DNA of 29,417 bases from Flavobacteriales bacterium (lineage in GTDB: Bacteria; Bacteroidota; Bacteroidia; Flavobacteriales; Crocinitomicaceae), in NCBI GenBank assembly GCA_947375085.1, contig CANCEQ010000010.1, positions 1 through 29,417 of the forward strand, read 5' to 3'. Under the pieces are notes generated by a model, which was given only the letters and a program-made list of their open reading frames with translations, made no database searches and was not told the origin of the DNA. This document shows, piece after piece, positions 7,801 to 16,686 of this stretch (position 1 is the stretch's first letter; each line of letters starts with the position of its first letter). A program made the translations under genes and the position numbers.

Positions 7801-9219
7801 TAATTTAACATTGTTTTTAGCAGCCAAACGAATCAATGCTTCGTTAACACGGTTTTCATCTTCTTGACCGTGACGCATGATTTCGATATAAAAATCGTCG
7901 TTGAATTGAGATTTCCACCAAATCAACGCTTCTTCTGCTTGATTTTCACCCACATTCAAGATGAGGTTTGGAATTTCACCGTATAAATTTCCAGAAAGAC
8001 AAATTAAGTCCTCTTTGTATTTTTCAACTGCTGCTTTATCAATTCTAGGAACATAATAGAATCCATCTGTAAATGCCATTGAAGACAGCTTTACAAGATT
8101 CTGGTATCCATTTTTATTTTTAGCTAATAAGACAACTTGGTATCCATTGTCTTTGTTTTTTTTATCGGTTAAATCTTTACAAACATTGAACTCACATCCA
8201 ATAATTGGTAAGATTTCTTGTTTAGTAAATTCTTCGCCAGCTTCAAGTGCTTTTTCTCTATCGGCTTTAACTCCTTTGTTATAATTCGTAATTGCTTTTT
8301 CGAAGTGAAAGGCAGCATACATATTTCCTGAATCAGTCAAAGCTACTGCAGGCATATTTAAAGAAGCCGCTTTATTCACCAAACTATTTACATTGATAGT
8401 AGATTGTAGAATCGAAAAAGAGGTGTGATTGTGTAAATGCGAAAAAGTTACTGCATCCAAACGAGATCTAGATTCACTAATATCTACCGTTGGAATATCA
8501 GTTTGAGGAGCTTCTTTAGCTTTTAATTTTTCACTTGCTTCTTTTAAATTGATGTGTTGTAAACCAATTGTTTTAAAAGGAGCAGGGTTGAAGGCTTTAA
8601 AGTCCTCAATATATTTACTATCCTGTTGTAGACTTTCAAGACTAAAAGATTGAATACGAATTAATTCAAAGAAACAGCGAGTAGTAGCTTCCACATCGGC
8701 AGTCGCATTATGCGCTTCACCGAAAGGTTCTCCAAATAAATGCTGATGTAATTCTGTTAGAGTAGGAAGTTTAAATCTTCCTCCACGACCACCAGGAAGT
8801 TGACACATCGTAGCAGTAACTTCTGTACAAGTATCTAGAACCGGCATAGAAGCCATTGGAGAATCGATTCCTTTTCTTACAAACTCACATCCTAAAATGT
8901 TAACATCGAATCCAACGTTTTGTCCAACAACGAATTTAGCTTTCGAAAGAGCGATGTTAAATTCATTTAAAACCATCTCAAGGTCAGCACCTAGCTCATC
9001 AGCTAAAGCTGTAGAAATTCCGTGAATACGTTCAGCATCATACGGAATATCATATCCTTCCGGTTTAATTAGATAATCTTTCTGTTCGATAAGATTACCC
9101 ATATCATCATGTAATTGCCAAGCAATCTGAACCGCACGAGGCCAATTGTCAGTATCCGTTATCGGAGCATTCCAATTTCTAGGTAAACCTGTTGTTTCGG
9201 TATCAAATATTATGTACAT
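4855..9219 (-). CDS. dnaE: DNA polymerase III alpha subunit with N-terminal DEDD exonuclease domain
   Basis: The replicative polymerase catalytic subunit is 1454 residues. I chose the ATG at 9219 (MYIIFDTETTG). The longer in-frame start at 9261 would add 14 residues encoded by an intergenic repeat. Domains in order: a DnaQ-like proofreading exonuclease (about 1-190) with D6/E8 in FDTETTG, D105 in NVGFDVN, and H170/D175 in HNATADVEAT; a PHP domain from about 258 (SHLHNHTSFS); the polymerase core with GPGRGSAAGSVV (646-657) and catalytic PDIDIDF (686-692); a clamp-binding-like QVSMF (1218-1222); and an OB fold (about 1290-1370). The fused exonuclease and length are typical of Flavobacteriia. 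A separate proofreading subunit may not be needed. It follows accC on the same strand with a 74-base repeat-bearing gap. Confidence 0.97.
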   Translation of the reverse strand: MYIIFDTETTGLPRNWNAPITDTDNWPRAVQIAWQLHDDMGNLIEQKDYLIKPEGYDIPYDAERIHGISTALADELGADLEMVLNEFNIALSKAKFVVGQNVGFDVNILGCEFVRKGIDSPMASMPVLDTCTEVTATMCQLPGGRGGRFKLPTLTELHQHLFGEPFGEAHNATADVEATTRCFFELIRIQSFSLESLQQDSKYIEDFKAFNPAPFKTIGLQHINLKEASEKLKAKEAPQTDIPTVDISESRSRLDAVTFSHLHNHTSFSILQSTINVNSLVNKAASLNMPAVALTDSGNMYAAFHFEKAITNYNKGVKADREKALEAGEEFTKQEILPIIGCEFNVCKDLTDKKNKDNGYQVVLLAKNKNGYQNLVKLSSMAFTDGFYYVPRIDKAAVEKYKEDLICLSGNLYGEIPNLILNVGENQAEEALIWWKSQFNDDFYIEIMRHGQEDENRVNEALIRLAAKNNVKLVASNNTYYAEKIDSESHDVLLCVKDNELVSTPKGRGRGFRYGLDNQEYYFKSSDEMKEIFLDLPEAIESTQEIVDKCEHYGLARDVLLPAYDIPDEFKDPEDDVDGGKRGENNYLRHLTYVGANKRYPEITEEIRERIDFELATVAKTGYPGYFLIVQDFCQAARDMGVSVGPGRGSAAGSVVAYCTGITNVDPIRYDLLFERFLNPDRVSMPDIDIDFDDEGRGRVIEWVIQKYGANQVAQIITYGTMAAKSAIRDASRVMDLPLSEADRLAKLVPDISLAKLFKFSDLEIAERFNNNQEDINKANELKAISNGNDLTSRVLNQARKIEGSVRNTGIHACGVIITPGDITDYVPVALAKDSDMYCTQYDNSVAESAGLLKMDFLGLKTLTLIKHAVNNVKQRAGIDLVPDDFPVDDVATYELFQRGETVGIFQYESPGMQKYMRELKPTVFADLIAMNALYRPGPIAYIPSFIKRKHGTEEIVYDVDDCEEYLKETYGITVYQEQVMLLSQKLAGFTKGEADTLRKAMGKKDRPTLDKMKPSFLEKGKEKGHDVTKLEKIWKDWEAFASYAFNKSHSTCYAWIAYQTAYLKANHPAEYMASVLSNNMNDIKQVTFFMEECKRMGVPVLGPDVNESNYHFTVNKEGAIRFGLGAIKGMGSAPVDAVINERNENGPYLSIFEFSKRVNLRICTKKAFESLAYAGGFDGFKNIHRAQYFKEDSNGRLFLENVMKFGASFQESENSSQVSMFGESTGTKMPEPEIPKAEEWGSIYKLNREKDVIGIFISGHPLDDFRVEIESFCNGNIGMLNDMDANKNRDLLVAATVSDAEHRFTKNGDPFGTLVIEDYTDSYKLFLWRENYLKFKHFLTPGAFLAIKGRIEVPPRRSELEFVIHSIDMLQGLREQRANSLHIKINAKAIDQILIADLNKLLLAHEGNCTLHFTIYDGLDGVEVKMPSKSIKIDPNNQLFNDLKKFNLEFEIK

Positions 9220-9222
9220 TAC

Positions 9223-9290
9223 TTTTGATGTTGAATTTTTGATGTTGAATGTTGAATACAATTAAAAATTAATCATCCAACATCCAACAT
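9223..9290. repeat. Intergenic tandem/inverted GATGTTGAAT repeat element
   Basis: TTTTGATGTTGAAT occurs twice back to back (9223-9236 and 9237-9250), followed by gttgaata. After about 20 AT-rich bases the words return inverted as ATCCAACATCCAACATT (9274-9290), whose complement AATGTTGGATGTTGGAT resembles the direct copies. The element fills the gap between accC and dnaE and accounts for the spurious 14-residue N-terminal extension of dnaE. Confidence 0.8.
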
Positions 9291-9293
9291 TAA

Positions 9294-10778
9294 TTAAGCG
9301 CGTGTATTAATCCAAGAACTTGTAATTTCTCTTGAAGCAAATTCTTTTTTGTTTCTTTCTTTGATAGAATCCCAAATTTCATCTATACCGTGAGAAAGAG
9401 CTTCTTTTTCTTCTTCCATAGCAGTGTACATAATTCTAGGATCTTCGAAATAATGTTTCACAAAATTCGTGTCAAAATCACCACTAACAAATGCAGGATG
9501 TTTTAAAACATATTTTCCGAAATCAAGTGTCGTTTTAACACCTGAAATTTGATATTCGTCTATCGCAACAAGTGTACGTTTAATCGCATCTTCTCTTGTT
9601 TTTCCCCAAACGACTAATTTAGCAATCATTGGATCGTAATAAATTGGAATATCCATGCCTTCCAAGAAAGCATCGTCAACACGAACACTTCTACCTGTTG
9701 GAATTCTGTATCTGTCTAATCTTCCAATATCAGGTGTAAAACCGTTTAAAGTATCTTCTGCATAGACACGTACTTCAATCGCATGACCGTGAATTTGCAA
9801 TTCATCTTGTAATTTTGGTAAATTCTCACCTCTAGCAACTCTAATTTGCCATTCAACAAGGTCAAGTTTTGTAATTTCTTCAGTAACAGGATGTTCTACT
9901 TGAAGACGTGTGTTCATTTCCAAGAAATAGAATTTTTTATCAGCATCTACCAAGAATTCAACCGTTCCAGCACCTTCATAGTTACATGCTTTACAAACTG
10001 CAACAGCAGCTTCTCCCATTTCTTTTCTTAACTCAGGAGTTAACAATGCACTTGGCGCTTCTTCAACCACTTTTTGGTGACGTCTTTGAATAGAACATTC
10101 ACGTTCAAAAAGGTAAACCGTATTTCCAGCTCTATCAGCAAATACCTGAATTTCAATATGACGAGGTTTTGTAACAAATTTTTCAATGAAAACAGCATCA
10201 TCACCAAAAGAAGAACGAGCTTCATTTTGAGCTAATTTCATTTGTTCAACGAATTCAGCAGAATTTTCTACTAAACGCATTCCTTTTCCACCACCACCAG
10301 CAGAAGCTTTGATAAGAATAGGGTAACCAACTTCTTCAGCAACTTTTATTGCCTCATTTACATCTGTAATAGCGTGATCAACACCTGGAACTAAAGGAAC
10401 ATTGAATTCTTTAACTGCTTGTTTAGCGCTTAATTTATCACCCATTACTTCCATTGCTTCAGGAGAAGGACCGATAAAAGTAATTCCCGCCTCCTTTACT
10501 TTTCTAGCAAAACCAGCATTTTCAGATAAAAAACCATATCCAGGGTGAATACCATCAACACCTAATTCTTTGCAATATTGCAGAATTAAATCTTGTTTTA
10601 AATAACTTTCAGAAGAGGGACTTTCACCAACATAGACCGCTTCATCAGCTTCTAAAACATGAGGTGCATTTCTATCAGAATCAGAATAAATTGCAACACT
10701 AGCAATATTCATTTTCTTTAGAGTTCTAATAACTCTTCTTGCAATTTCTCCTCGGTTGGCAATAAGAACTTTCTTCAT
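9294..10778 (-). CDS. accC: Biotin carboxylase (acetyl-/acyl-CoA carboxylase subunit)
   Basis: The 494-residue cytoplasmic enzyme catalyses ATP-dependent carboxylation of biotin on a carrier protein. It starts MKKVLIANRGEIARRVIRTL and shows the HPGYGFLSEN motif (78-87), the ATP-grasp glycine loop SAGGGGKGMR (159-168), ERECSIQRRHQK (225-236) and the catalytic FLEMNTRLQVEHPVTE (285-300). Classical fatty-acid AccC is about 450 residues. This one has a longer C-terminal tail (about 45 residues ending SWINTRA) and resembles the biotin carboxylases that pair with acyl/propionyl-CoA carboxylases in Bacteroidota. Whether it serves malonyl-CoA or another acyl-CoA is therefore uncertain. No carrier protein or carboxyltransferase gene adjoins it, although accA lies 12 kb away. 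Cotranscription with the downstream dnaE is possible. Confidence 0.92.
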   Translation of the reverse strand: MKKVLIANRGEIARRVIRTLKKMNIASVAIYSDSDRNAPHVLEADEAVYVGESPSSESYLKQDLILQYCKELGVDGIHPGYGFLSENAGFARKVKEAGITFIGPSPEAMEVMGDKLSAKQAVKEFNVPLVPGVDHAITDVNEAIKVAEEVGYPILIKASAGGGGKGMRLVENSAEFVEQMKLAQNEARSSFGDDAVFIEKFVTKPRHIEIQVFADRAGNTVYLFERECSIQRRHQKVVEEAPSALLTPELRKEMGEAAVAVCKACNYEGAGTVEFLVDADKKFYFLEMNTRLQVEHPVTEEITKLDLVEWQIRVARGENLPKLQDELQIHGHAIEVRVYAEDTLNGFTPDIGRLDRYRIPTGRSVRVDDAFLEGMDIPIYYDPMIAKLVVWGKTREDAIKRTLVAIDEYQISGVKTTLDFGKYVLKHPAFVSGDFDTNFVKHYFEDPRIMYTAMEEEKEALSHGIDEIWDSIKERNKKEFASREITSSWINTRA

Positions 10779-10909
10779 AATATAATTAATTCATTTATAG
10801 TTAATTGCGTAACAATTAAAACAGTGTATAATTTATTCTAATACACAAAAATAATTAAAATGAATTCAGAATCAAAATGGAGTTTTTAGCATTTTTGAAC
10901 AAGAAAAAA

Positions 10910-13900
10910 TTACTTAAAAAATAGTCGCTTATTTCTTGTGTTTAATGGGGTAGAAGGTAGGTAGTTATTTGAAGGTACTGGTTTTCTATTTTTATTTTTT
11001 GTGATCTTTATTTTTTTATTATCCTTGGATCTAAAAAAATCAAGAAAGTATTGAAAAACTTTAAAGTTTTTGAATGAATTGAATTCTTCTTGATATTGAA
11101 TTCCAGCTCCTTGAGTAAATAGGGCAGTGTTATTAGAGTAAATTCTGTTCTGATTTGATTCATTGAAAATATTAATTTTAAAAGTGCCTGCATCATTTAA
11201 TTTATATTCTAAATTTACATCTCCGATTGGTAGGTTTTTATTAGTATAACTACTAGCTCCAGTGTTTTCAACTCCAAAATTACCCTTTAAAATTAGCTTA
11301 TCGCCATAGAAACCTTTTGTTATTCCAACAGAATAAGAAGTTCCCAATGTTAAATTATTTTTATCTAATCCAACATTTAATTTGTAATCTTTTGAAACTT
11401 GAGAAAGCATTGAATTGATTTTACTTTGTGCAATATCTAAAGCAGCACTACTTCCACCACCACCATTACTTATTTGGCCATCAATTGGTTGAAATTTTTT
11501 AAAGAGTAACAACGAGAAAAATTCTTTATTTAATAAATCTCGATCACTTTTGATTCTATTTAATAAAGATTGTTCAGCTTCATTTGTTTTAGCTGCTTGA
11601 ATGTCAAATGAAATAGCTGGTTTTAATAACGATTCTGTTAAATTTAAATAGCATTTAATTTCTTGATTTCCAGTTCCGGTACTTGAACTTGTATTTTGAA
11701 GAGTAGAAATTTCATTTAGATTGGCATTTACTTTATAGAAACATTTTAAATCCAACATTGCATTGTAAGGATCTCCTGTCCAAGTTACAGTTCCATTTTC
11801 TTGAATAATAAATTCTTGATTTATAGGTCGAATAACGAAATTATATTTACCTTCTTTTACCTTGAAAGTTCCATTTAAAGTCAAATCATTTAGATTGTCA
11901 AGAGCAACATTGATTTCTCCATTTCCTCGAGCGTAAATTTCATCCTCGGTTTTATCATCCATAATAATTTTTATCTCAGCTTCAGGAGTCACTATAAAAT
12001 TCATTTTCAAATCAATTCCAGTAAAATCAAATTTTGGATCAATTATTTTTTTAATCGAATCTTTGGTTGATTTAAATGTGATAAAACTTTCTTCTTCGTC
12101 AATATCTTCAATTCCGTACATTGGAAAGTTGACTTTTGTTCCCTGTTCTGTTTTTACATTTACATCGATAGAAAGGTTGTCAGTATATCCTGAAAGTTCA
12201 ACAATTCCAGTTCCATAACCTTTTCCATAATAGACATTCTCTTTATTGTAAGATGTATTCATCATTAAAAAACGATCAAGGGGTTGGATATGTCCAGGGG
12301 CAAATCCACTTCGGTTTCCATTGTCTTCAAGATTAAAAACTAAGTCATAATTCCAATCATAATAACCATTGTGATATACAGATCCAATGATTGTTCCAGT
12401 ATTACCTTCTTCGTCTGTTAAAGGCATATTGTTTACATAAAACCCATATTCGTCAGCAGTAATGTCTCCTTCCAGTTTATAATTGACATTTAATAATTCT
12501 AAACGAGCTTCTGCCTTTGATAAATGAACCTGTCCATCTAATTTAGGGGATTCTATTGAACCATTTACTTTAATTAATCCTGAAATATTACCTTTCATAT
12601 TGTTTAATATTTCTGGATCAACGAATGCATTTACAAATTGTAAATCAGTATTGTCAAAAGTAACGTCAAAGTCTAAATTATTTGTTTTTCCAATTAAATA
12701 CTGACCATCAAAACCAAAAGTTTCACTTCCTGCATAAATCAAATCTCCAGACATTCCAATACTTTTGTTTGCAATGTTCCAATTTGATTTTAAAAACACA
12801 TCCCCAATTTCTTTTTGATTTATAAATAGATCTTGAATATTTGCGTCTCCGGCGTAATTAAGATTGGTGTATGGATTAGATAAATACCCCCAACCATTAA
12901 CAAGTCCTTTTAATTCGATGTCTGAACTAAAAAGAGAACTAAAATCATCCAGTTTGAAATCGTTCAATTTAAAATTTAATTGATCATCGTTTCTTTTTGA
13001 AATTCGACCATCTATTGAAAGATATTGACGATCACGTTCAAGTAAAAAATGACCAATATCAATCGTTGTTCCATCAATAGAGATTTCAGATTTATTTACA
13101 ACGTCCCATTTTTTCTCTTTCAATGAGAAAAAAGAGGGTAATAATGTGATTTTGTATTTATCGATACCTAAAACGGAAGTATTCCATTCAATAGTTGATT
13201 CGTTTTTCGTATTGGGATTCCAATTAAGTTTAGAATATAAAATTTCTTTGTCGCCATTTAGTTTGAATGTTAAATTTTTGACATTTATTGAATCGTTTAA
13301 GCTATATGATTGTATTGTATAGTTTGCATCAATGTTTTTCGAATTCATTTGTTGAAGTACATTAACTCCTTCAAATTTCATCTCTTTAAAAATAATTGAT
13401 TTAGAAGTGATTTTCATAGATGCATCTTCGTTCAATCCATTATAAAATCCTTCAATCTTAGTTTTTGGTGCTAATTTTAAATCGGGTAATAATACACTGA
13501 GAAGTTCATTTAAATCATTCGTTTCTATTGAATATTTAAAGTTGTTTGTCGTTCTTAATTTATTTTTCTTACTTAATTTTTTTATTGGGATGATTGCGGG
13601 AAATAGTTGACTTATTTGATTCTCAAAGTCATAAATGATTGTGTTAAAATCAACTTTCCCATTAAAAGTAGCGCTTCCAATTTTACTTTTAATAGAAAGA
13701 AGATCTTCTTTTAAATTTCTATTTATTAATATTTGTAAAGCAGGAATATCAAATTCCTTATCTTCTTCTGTATAGTATAATTCACTGATATTAACTGTTC
13801 CAGCGACATTATTTGAATGATTTCCAGTTAAATTAATTTTGAATTTAGAAGCTAAAGAACTGTTTTTTATATCTGTTAAATGTAAATTATCAAGTCTTGC

Positions 13901-15520
13901 ATTTTTTAGATCTACTTCTATTTCAAAGTGTTTTCTGTTGTTAAAATCTATCTTACCACTATATGTTAAATTTAAATTCTCATCATTAATTTCAATTTCA
14001 GAATCAAAAATATTGTCAATATATTTCCCTTTAGAAATGGTTATGTTTTTATATCTATATCCTAGATAATCGAATTGTTCAATTCTTCCTTCGATATCGT
14101 TAAATTTAATATTTCCGAATGATGTAGCCTCTCCGCTTAAGTCTAAAGTACCATCTATAACTCCTAAATCTGTATTGTCTAAAAATTTGCCTAGTTTGAA
14201 ACTATCAATTTTAACATCGAAATCATCAGCAGTTGATTTTTCGAAATAATAGGAATTGTTTTTTTTGTTTTCAGTAAATAATATTCCGTTTTTAAATTCA
14301 ACAGCTCCTAGTCGTGTTTTAACTGTTTTTGCAGCAATTACAAATTGTTGTTGAAAACCATCTAAACGAGCATTTTTAGCTTCAAAATGTCCTAATCTTT
14401 TAAAATGTTCATCTAATTTAAAATAGTTTATACCTGTTATTTCTGGGAGTTTAAAATTTTGAATATCATTTATATTCAGGTAGGCGTAATCAATTTTTTC
14501 ATTAAAAAAGGATCCTTCAATATCTCTAAAATCAGGAAGGTTAAAGGTTCCCAAAATTCTAGAATGATCTCCAAATTTTAAATCTAAATCAGCAATACGT
14601 ATGTTTTTTGATTTCCTAGAAACGACTCCTTTTGCGTAAACGGTCTGATCCATTCCTTTTAAAATAGGAGCGAAATAGGCTACGTCTTTAAGTGATATTT
14701 TACTTGGAACCATATAACCATCAAAATTCACACTATCAATAAATGTCAAGTAATCAGTATATTGATGCATTATTAAATTTGCTTTGGGAGAGTATATGAT
14801 TGATTGTGGTGTTGTTACTTTTACGTTTTTAGCATATACGCCTTTTGATGAAACTTTGACTTTACATTTGAATTTGCTTAAAATAAATCCGGATTTTTCA
14901 ATAGCTGAAATTTGTTGGATATCACCTCTGATTATGCCTTCGTTCACTGAAATGTTGACAATATCAAGATTAATCTTTTTAATGTCGAGGTGGTCATAAT
15001 CCATTCCCCAAAGTTGATTTTTATACTTGTAATCATCGTATTGAAAAGCTACATTTTTAAAATGCAATTCATTGAGTTCAACAATTAACGGTTTCGATTT
15101 AGATTTTGATGGGGAATTGAAATAGTCTATGATAAAATCATAATTAAATTTTCTCGTTTTTTTGTTTTGATTTATTTTAAAAACTGAATTTTCTACATCG
15201 ATTTTTTTTATAATAAATTTGTGTTTAGGATTTATATCATCCAAGGTTACAAAAGCATCGGAAATATAAGCGATTGTGTCTTTTTTTAAATCTTTAATTA
15301 GCATTCCTTCAACTTCAATTTTATTTAATGATAAGATTGAAAGTTTGCTAATATTTATCTCCGTTTTTAATTCAGTAGAAAGATAGTTGGTCGCAATTTT
15401 TGCTAAATATGTTTGAACCTGACTCGTTCTGATAAAAAAACAAAAGGAAATAATGAAAATCAATATCCATTCTAATGAGATACCGATAATTCGTCCTAAT
15501 ATTTTAAGTAATTTTGTCAT
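10910..15520 (-). CDS. tamB: Translocation/assembly module TamB (DUF490), inner-membrane anchored
   Basis: This very large (1536-residue) protein has one N-terminal membrane anchor (about residues 11-30, IIGISLEWILIFIISFCFFI) and a long periplasmic beta-rich body built from repeated amphipathic strands. It ends in a TamB/DUF490 C-terminal domain (about 1120-1480; examples GNGEINVALDNLNDLTLNG and FSLLLFKKFQPIDG). TamB belongs to the AsmA-like, bridge-like lipid transfer family. It spans the periplasm and supports outer-membrane assembly and phospholipid transport with an Omp85 partner, which is not present here. The basic tail after residue 1490 is variable. The gene is divergent from tsaD with only 21 bases between the starts. 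Length and anchor fit Bacteroidota TamB. Confidence 0.9.
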   Translation of the reverse strand: MTKLLKILGRIIGISLEWILIFIISFCFFIRTSQVQTYLAKIATNYLSTELKTEINISKLSILSLNKIEVEGMLIKDLKKDTIAYISDAFVTLDDINPKHKFIIKKIDVENSVFKINQNKKTRKFNYDFIIDYFNSPSKSKSKPLIVELNELHFKNVAFQYDDYKYKNQLWGMDYDHLDIKKINLDIVNISVNEGIIRGDIQQISAIEKSGFILSKFKCKVKVSSKGVYAKNVKVTTPQSIIYSPKANLIMHQYTDYLTFIDSVNFDGYMVPSKISLKDVAYFAPILKGMDQTVYAKGVVSRKSKNIRIADLDLKFGDHSRILGTFNLPDFRDIEGSFFNEKIDYAYLNINDIQNFKLPEITGINYFKLDEHFKRLGHFEAKNARLDGFQQQFVIAAKTVKTRLGAVEFKNGILFTENKKNNSYYFEKSTADDFDVKIDSFKLGKFLDNTDLGVIDGTLDLSGEATSFGNIKFNDIEGRIEQFDYLGYRYKNITISKGKYIDNIFDSEIEINDENLNLTYSGKIDFNNRKHFEIEVDLKNARLDNLHLTDIKNSSLASKFKINLTGNHSNNVAGTVNISELYYTEEDKEFDIPALQILINRNLKEDLLSIKSKIGSATFNGKVDFNTIIYDFENQISQLFPAIIPIKKLSKKNKLRTTNNFKYSIETNDLNELLSVLLPDLKLAPKTKIEGFYNGLNEDASMKITSKSIIFKEMKFEGVNVLQQMNSKNIDANYTIQSYSLNDSINVKNLTFKLNGDKEILYSKLNWNPNTKNESTIEWNTSVLGIDKYKITLLPSFFSLKEKKWDVVNKSEISIDGTTIDIGHFLLERDRQYLSIDGRISKRNDDQLNFKLNDFKLDDFSSLFSSDIELKGLVNGWGYLSNPYTNLNYAGDANIQDLFINQKEIGDVFLKSNWNIANKSIGMSGDLIYAGSETFGFDGQYLIGKTNNLDFDVTFDNTDLQFVNAFVDPEILNNMKGNISGLIKVNGSIESPKLDGQVHLSKAEARLELLNVNYKLEGDITADEYGFYVNNMPLTDEEGNTGTIIGSVYHNGYYDWNYDLVFNLEDNGNRSGFAPGHIQPLDRFLMMNTSYNKENVYYGKGYGTGIVELSGYTDNLSIDVNVKTEQGTKVNFPMYGIEDIDEEESFITFKSTKDSIKKIIDPKFDFTGIDLKMNFIVTPEAEIKIIMDDKTEDEIYARGNGEINVALDNLNDLTLNGTFKVKEGKYNFVIRPINQEFIIQENGTVTWTGDPYNAMLDLKCFYKVNANLNEISTLQNTSSSTGTGNQEIKCYLNLTESLLKPAISFDIQAAKTNEAEQSLLNRIKSDRDLLNKEFFSLLLFKKFQPIDGQISNGGGGSSAALDIAQSKINSMLSQVSKDYKLNVGLDKNNLTLGTSYSVGITKGFYGDKLILKGNFGVENTGASSYTNKNLPIGDVNLEYKLNDAGTFKINIFNESNQNRIYSNNTALFTQGAGIQYQEEFNSFKNFKVFQYFLDFFRSKDNKKIKITKNKNRKPVPSNNYLPSTPLNTRNKRLFFK
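15509..15516 (+). promoter_or_regulatory. Putative -7 box of tsaD inside the tamB 5' end
   Basis: TAATTTTG matches TAnnTTTG on the plus strand and overlies the first codons of tamB. It predicts transcription start near 15521, about 20 bases before the TTG start of tsaD. No matching -33 TTTG is seen. Confidence 0.4.
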
Positions 15521-15526
15521 TCGTTA

Positions 15527-15534
15527 CAAATTTA
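15527..15534 (-). promoter_or_regulatory. Putative -7 box of tamB in the 21-bp divergent gap
   Basis: The minus strand reads TAAATTTG, an exact TAnnTTTG match ending 6 bases before the tamB ATG, which implies a nearly leaderless transcript. A minus-strand TTTG at 15551-15548 is too close (13-base spacer) to be a standard -33 box. Confidence 0.45.
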
Positions 15535-15541
15535 CATAAAG

Positions 15542-16564
15542 TTGAGTCAAAAAGATACAATTATACTAGGTATTGAATCATCTTGTGATGATACTTCTGC
15601 TGCGGTACTCAAAAATGAGACTATTTTATCCAATATTATAGCGAGTCAAGATGTACATAAATTATATGGTGGAGTAGTGCCTGAATTAGCTAGCCGGGCT
15701 CATCAGCAAAATATAATACCTGTTGTAGATCAAGCAATTAAAAAGGCTGGTATAGCAATGAAAGATATAGACGCTATTGCATTTACTAAAGGTCCTGGTT
15801 TATTAGGTTCACTAGTTGTTGGTACATCTTTTTCTAAAGCATTTTCATTAGCGATGGATATTCCAATGATTGATGTAAATCATATGCATGGACATGTTTT
15901 AGCTCATTTTATCGATGATGAAGGTAAGGATAAGCCGAGTTTTCCTTTTTTATGTTTAACAGTTTCTGGAGGTCATACTCAAATTGTTTTAGTGAGAGCT
16001 CCATTGGACATGGAAGTTATTGGAACAACTATTGATGATGCTGCAGGTGAAGCTTTTGATAAGTCTGCTAAAATACTTGGATTTCCATACCCGGGTGGAC
16101 CATTAATAGATAAATTTGCAAAAGAAGGAAATGCATTGAAATTTGAATTTGCCAAACCGAAGATGGAAGGATATAATTTTAGTTTCAGTGGTTTGAAAAC
16201 TTCTATACTTTATTTTCTTCAAAAGCAAACAAAATTAAATCCAAATTTTATCGATGAAAATTTAGCAGATATTTGTGCGTCTATACAAAAATCAATTATT
16301 GATATTTTATTCGTCAAATTAACTCAAGCAGCGAGTGATTTAAATATAAATCAAATTGCGATTGCTGGAGGTGTATCTGCAAATTCAGGTTTAAGAAGTG
16401 AATTAAACAGAATTGGAATAATTAAAAAGTGGAAAACTTTTATTCCTAAGTTTGAATTTTGTACTGATAATGCAGCAATGATTGCTATAACAGGAAAGTA
16501 TATGTTTGAAAACAAGCAGTTTGCAGATCAGAGTGTTTCGGCTGTTGCAAGGATGAAGATATAA
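15542..16564 (+). CDS. tsaD: tRNA N6-threonylcarbamoyladenosine transferase TsaD (TTG start)
   Basis: The 340-residue enzyme transfers the threonylcarbamoyl group to A37 of ANN-decoding tRNAs, working with TsaB, TsaE and TsaC. It has the ASKHA-fold start ILGIESSCDDTSAAV (8-22), GGVVPELASRAH (43-54), the metal-binding VNHMHGH (112-118; H114, H118), SGGHTQ and IAGGVSANSGLR, and the late D in FCTDNAAM. Length is normal for the family. The start is inferred to be TTG at 15542. The conserved ILGIESS block begins 7 codons later, there is no in-frame ATG between the tamB start and that block, and the first in-frame ATG is near residue 73, far too late. It is divergent from tamB. Confidence 0.96.
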   Translation: MSQKDTIILGIESSCDDTSAAVLKNETILSNIIASQDVHKLYGGVVPELASRAHQQNIIPVVDQAIKKAGIAMKDIDAIAFTKGPGLLGSLVVGTSFSKAFSLAMDIPMIDVNHMHGHVLAHFIDDEGKDKPSFPFLCLTVSGGHTQIVLVRAPLDMEVIGTTIDDAAGEAFDKSAKILGFPYPGGPLIDKFAKEGNALKFEFAKPKMEGYNFSFSGLKTSILYFLQKQTKLNPNFIDENLADICASIQKSIIDILFVKLTQAASDLNINQIAIAGGVSANSGLRSELNRIGIIKKWKTFIPKFEFCTDNAAMIAITGKYMFENKQFADQSVSAVARMKI

Positions 16565-16631
16565 CCTTTATATTGTTTAAATCTTTTTAAAGGATCGTTG
16601 AATTTTAATAATTTTAATAAATATTTTTTCA

Positions 16632-16639
16632 TAGATTTG
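16632..16639 (+). promoter_or_regulatory. Putative -7 box for the 94-residue protein gene
   Basis: TAGATTTG matches TAnnTTTG and sits 47 bases before the ATG at 16687. It suggests this small gene has its own promoter rather than depending on tsaD transcription. There is no clear -33 box. Confidence 0.35.
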
Positions 16640-16686
16640 TTGATTATAAAAAGTGCTGAATTAATAATCTTTTAAACCCTATCGTT

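Noticed and set aside
9220..9261. Upstream in-frame ATG for dnaE adding 14 residues
   Set aside because: The extension is encoded by the intergenic GATGTTGAAT repeat, and the exonuclease domain naturally begins at MYIIFDTETTG (ATG at 9219).
10824..10846. GTGTAT...ATACAC inverted repeat upstream of accC
   Set aside because: Only 6-bp arms with an 11-base AT-rich spacer; too weak to call an operator without conservation.
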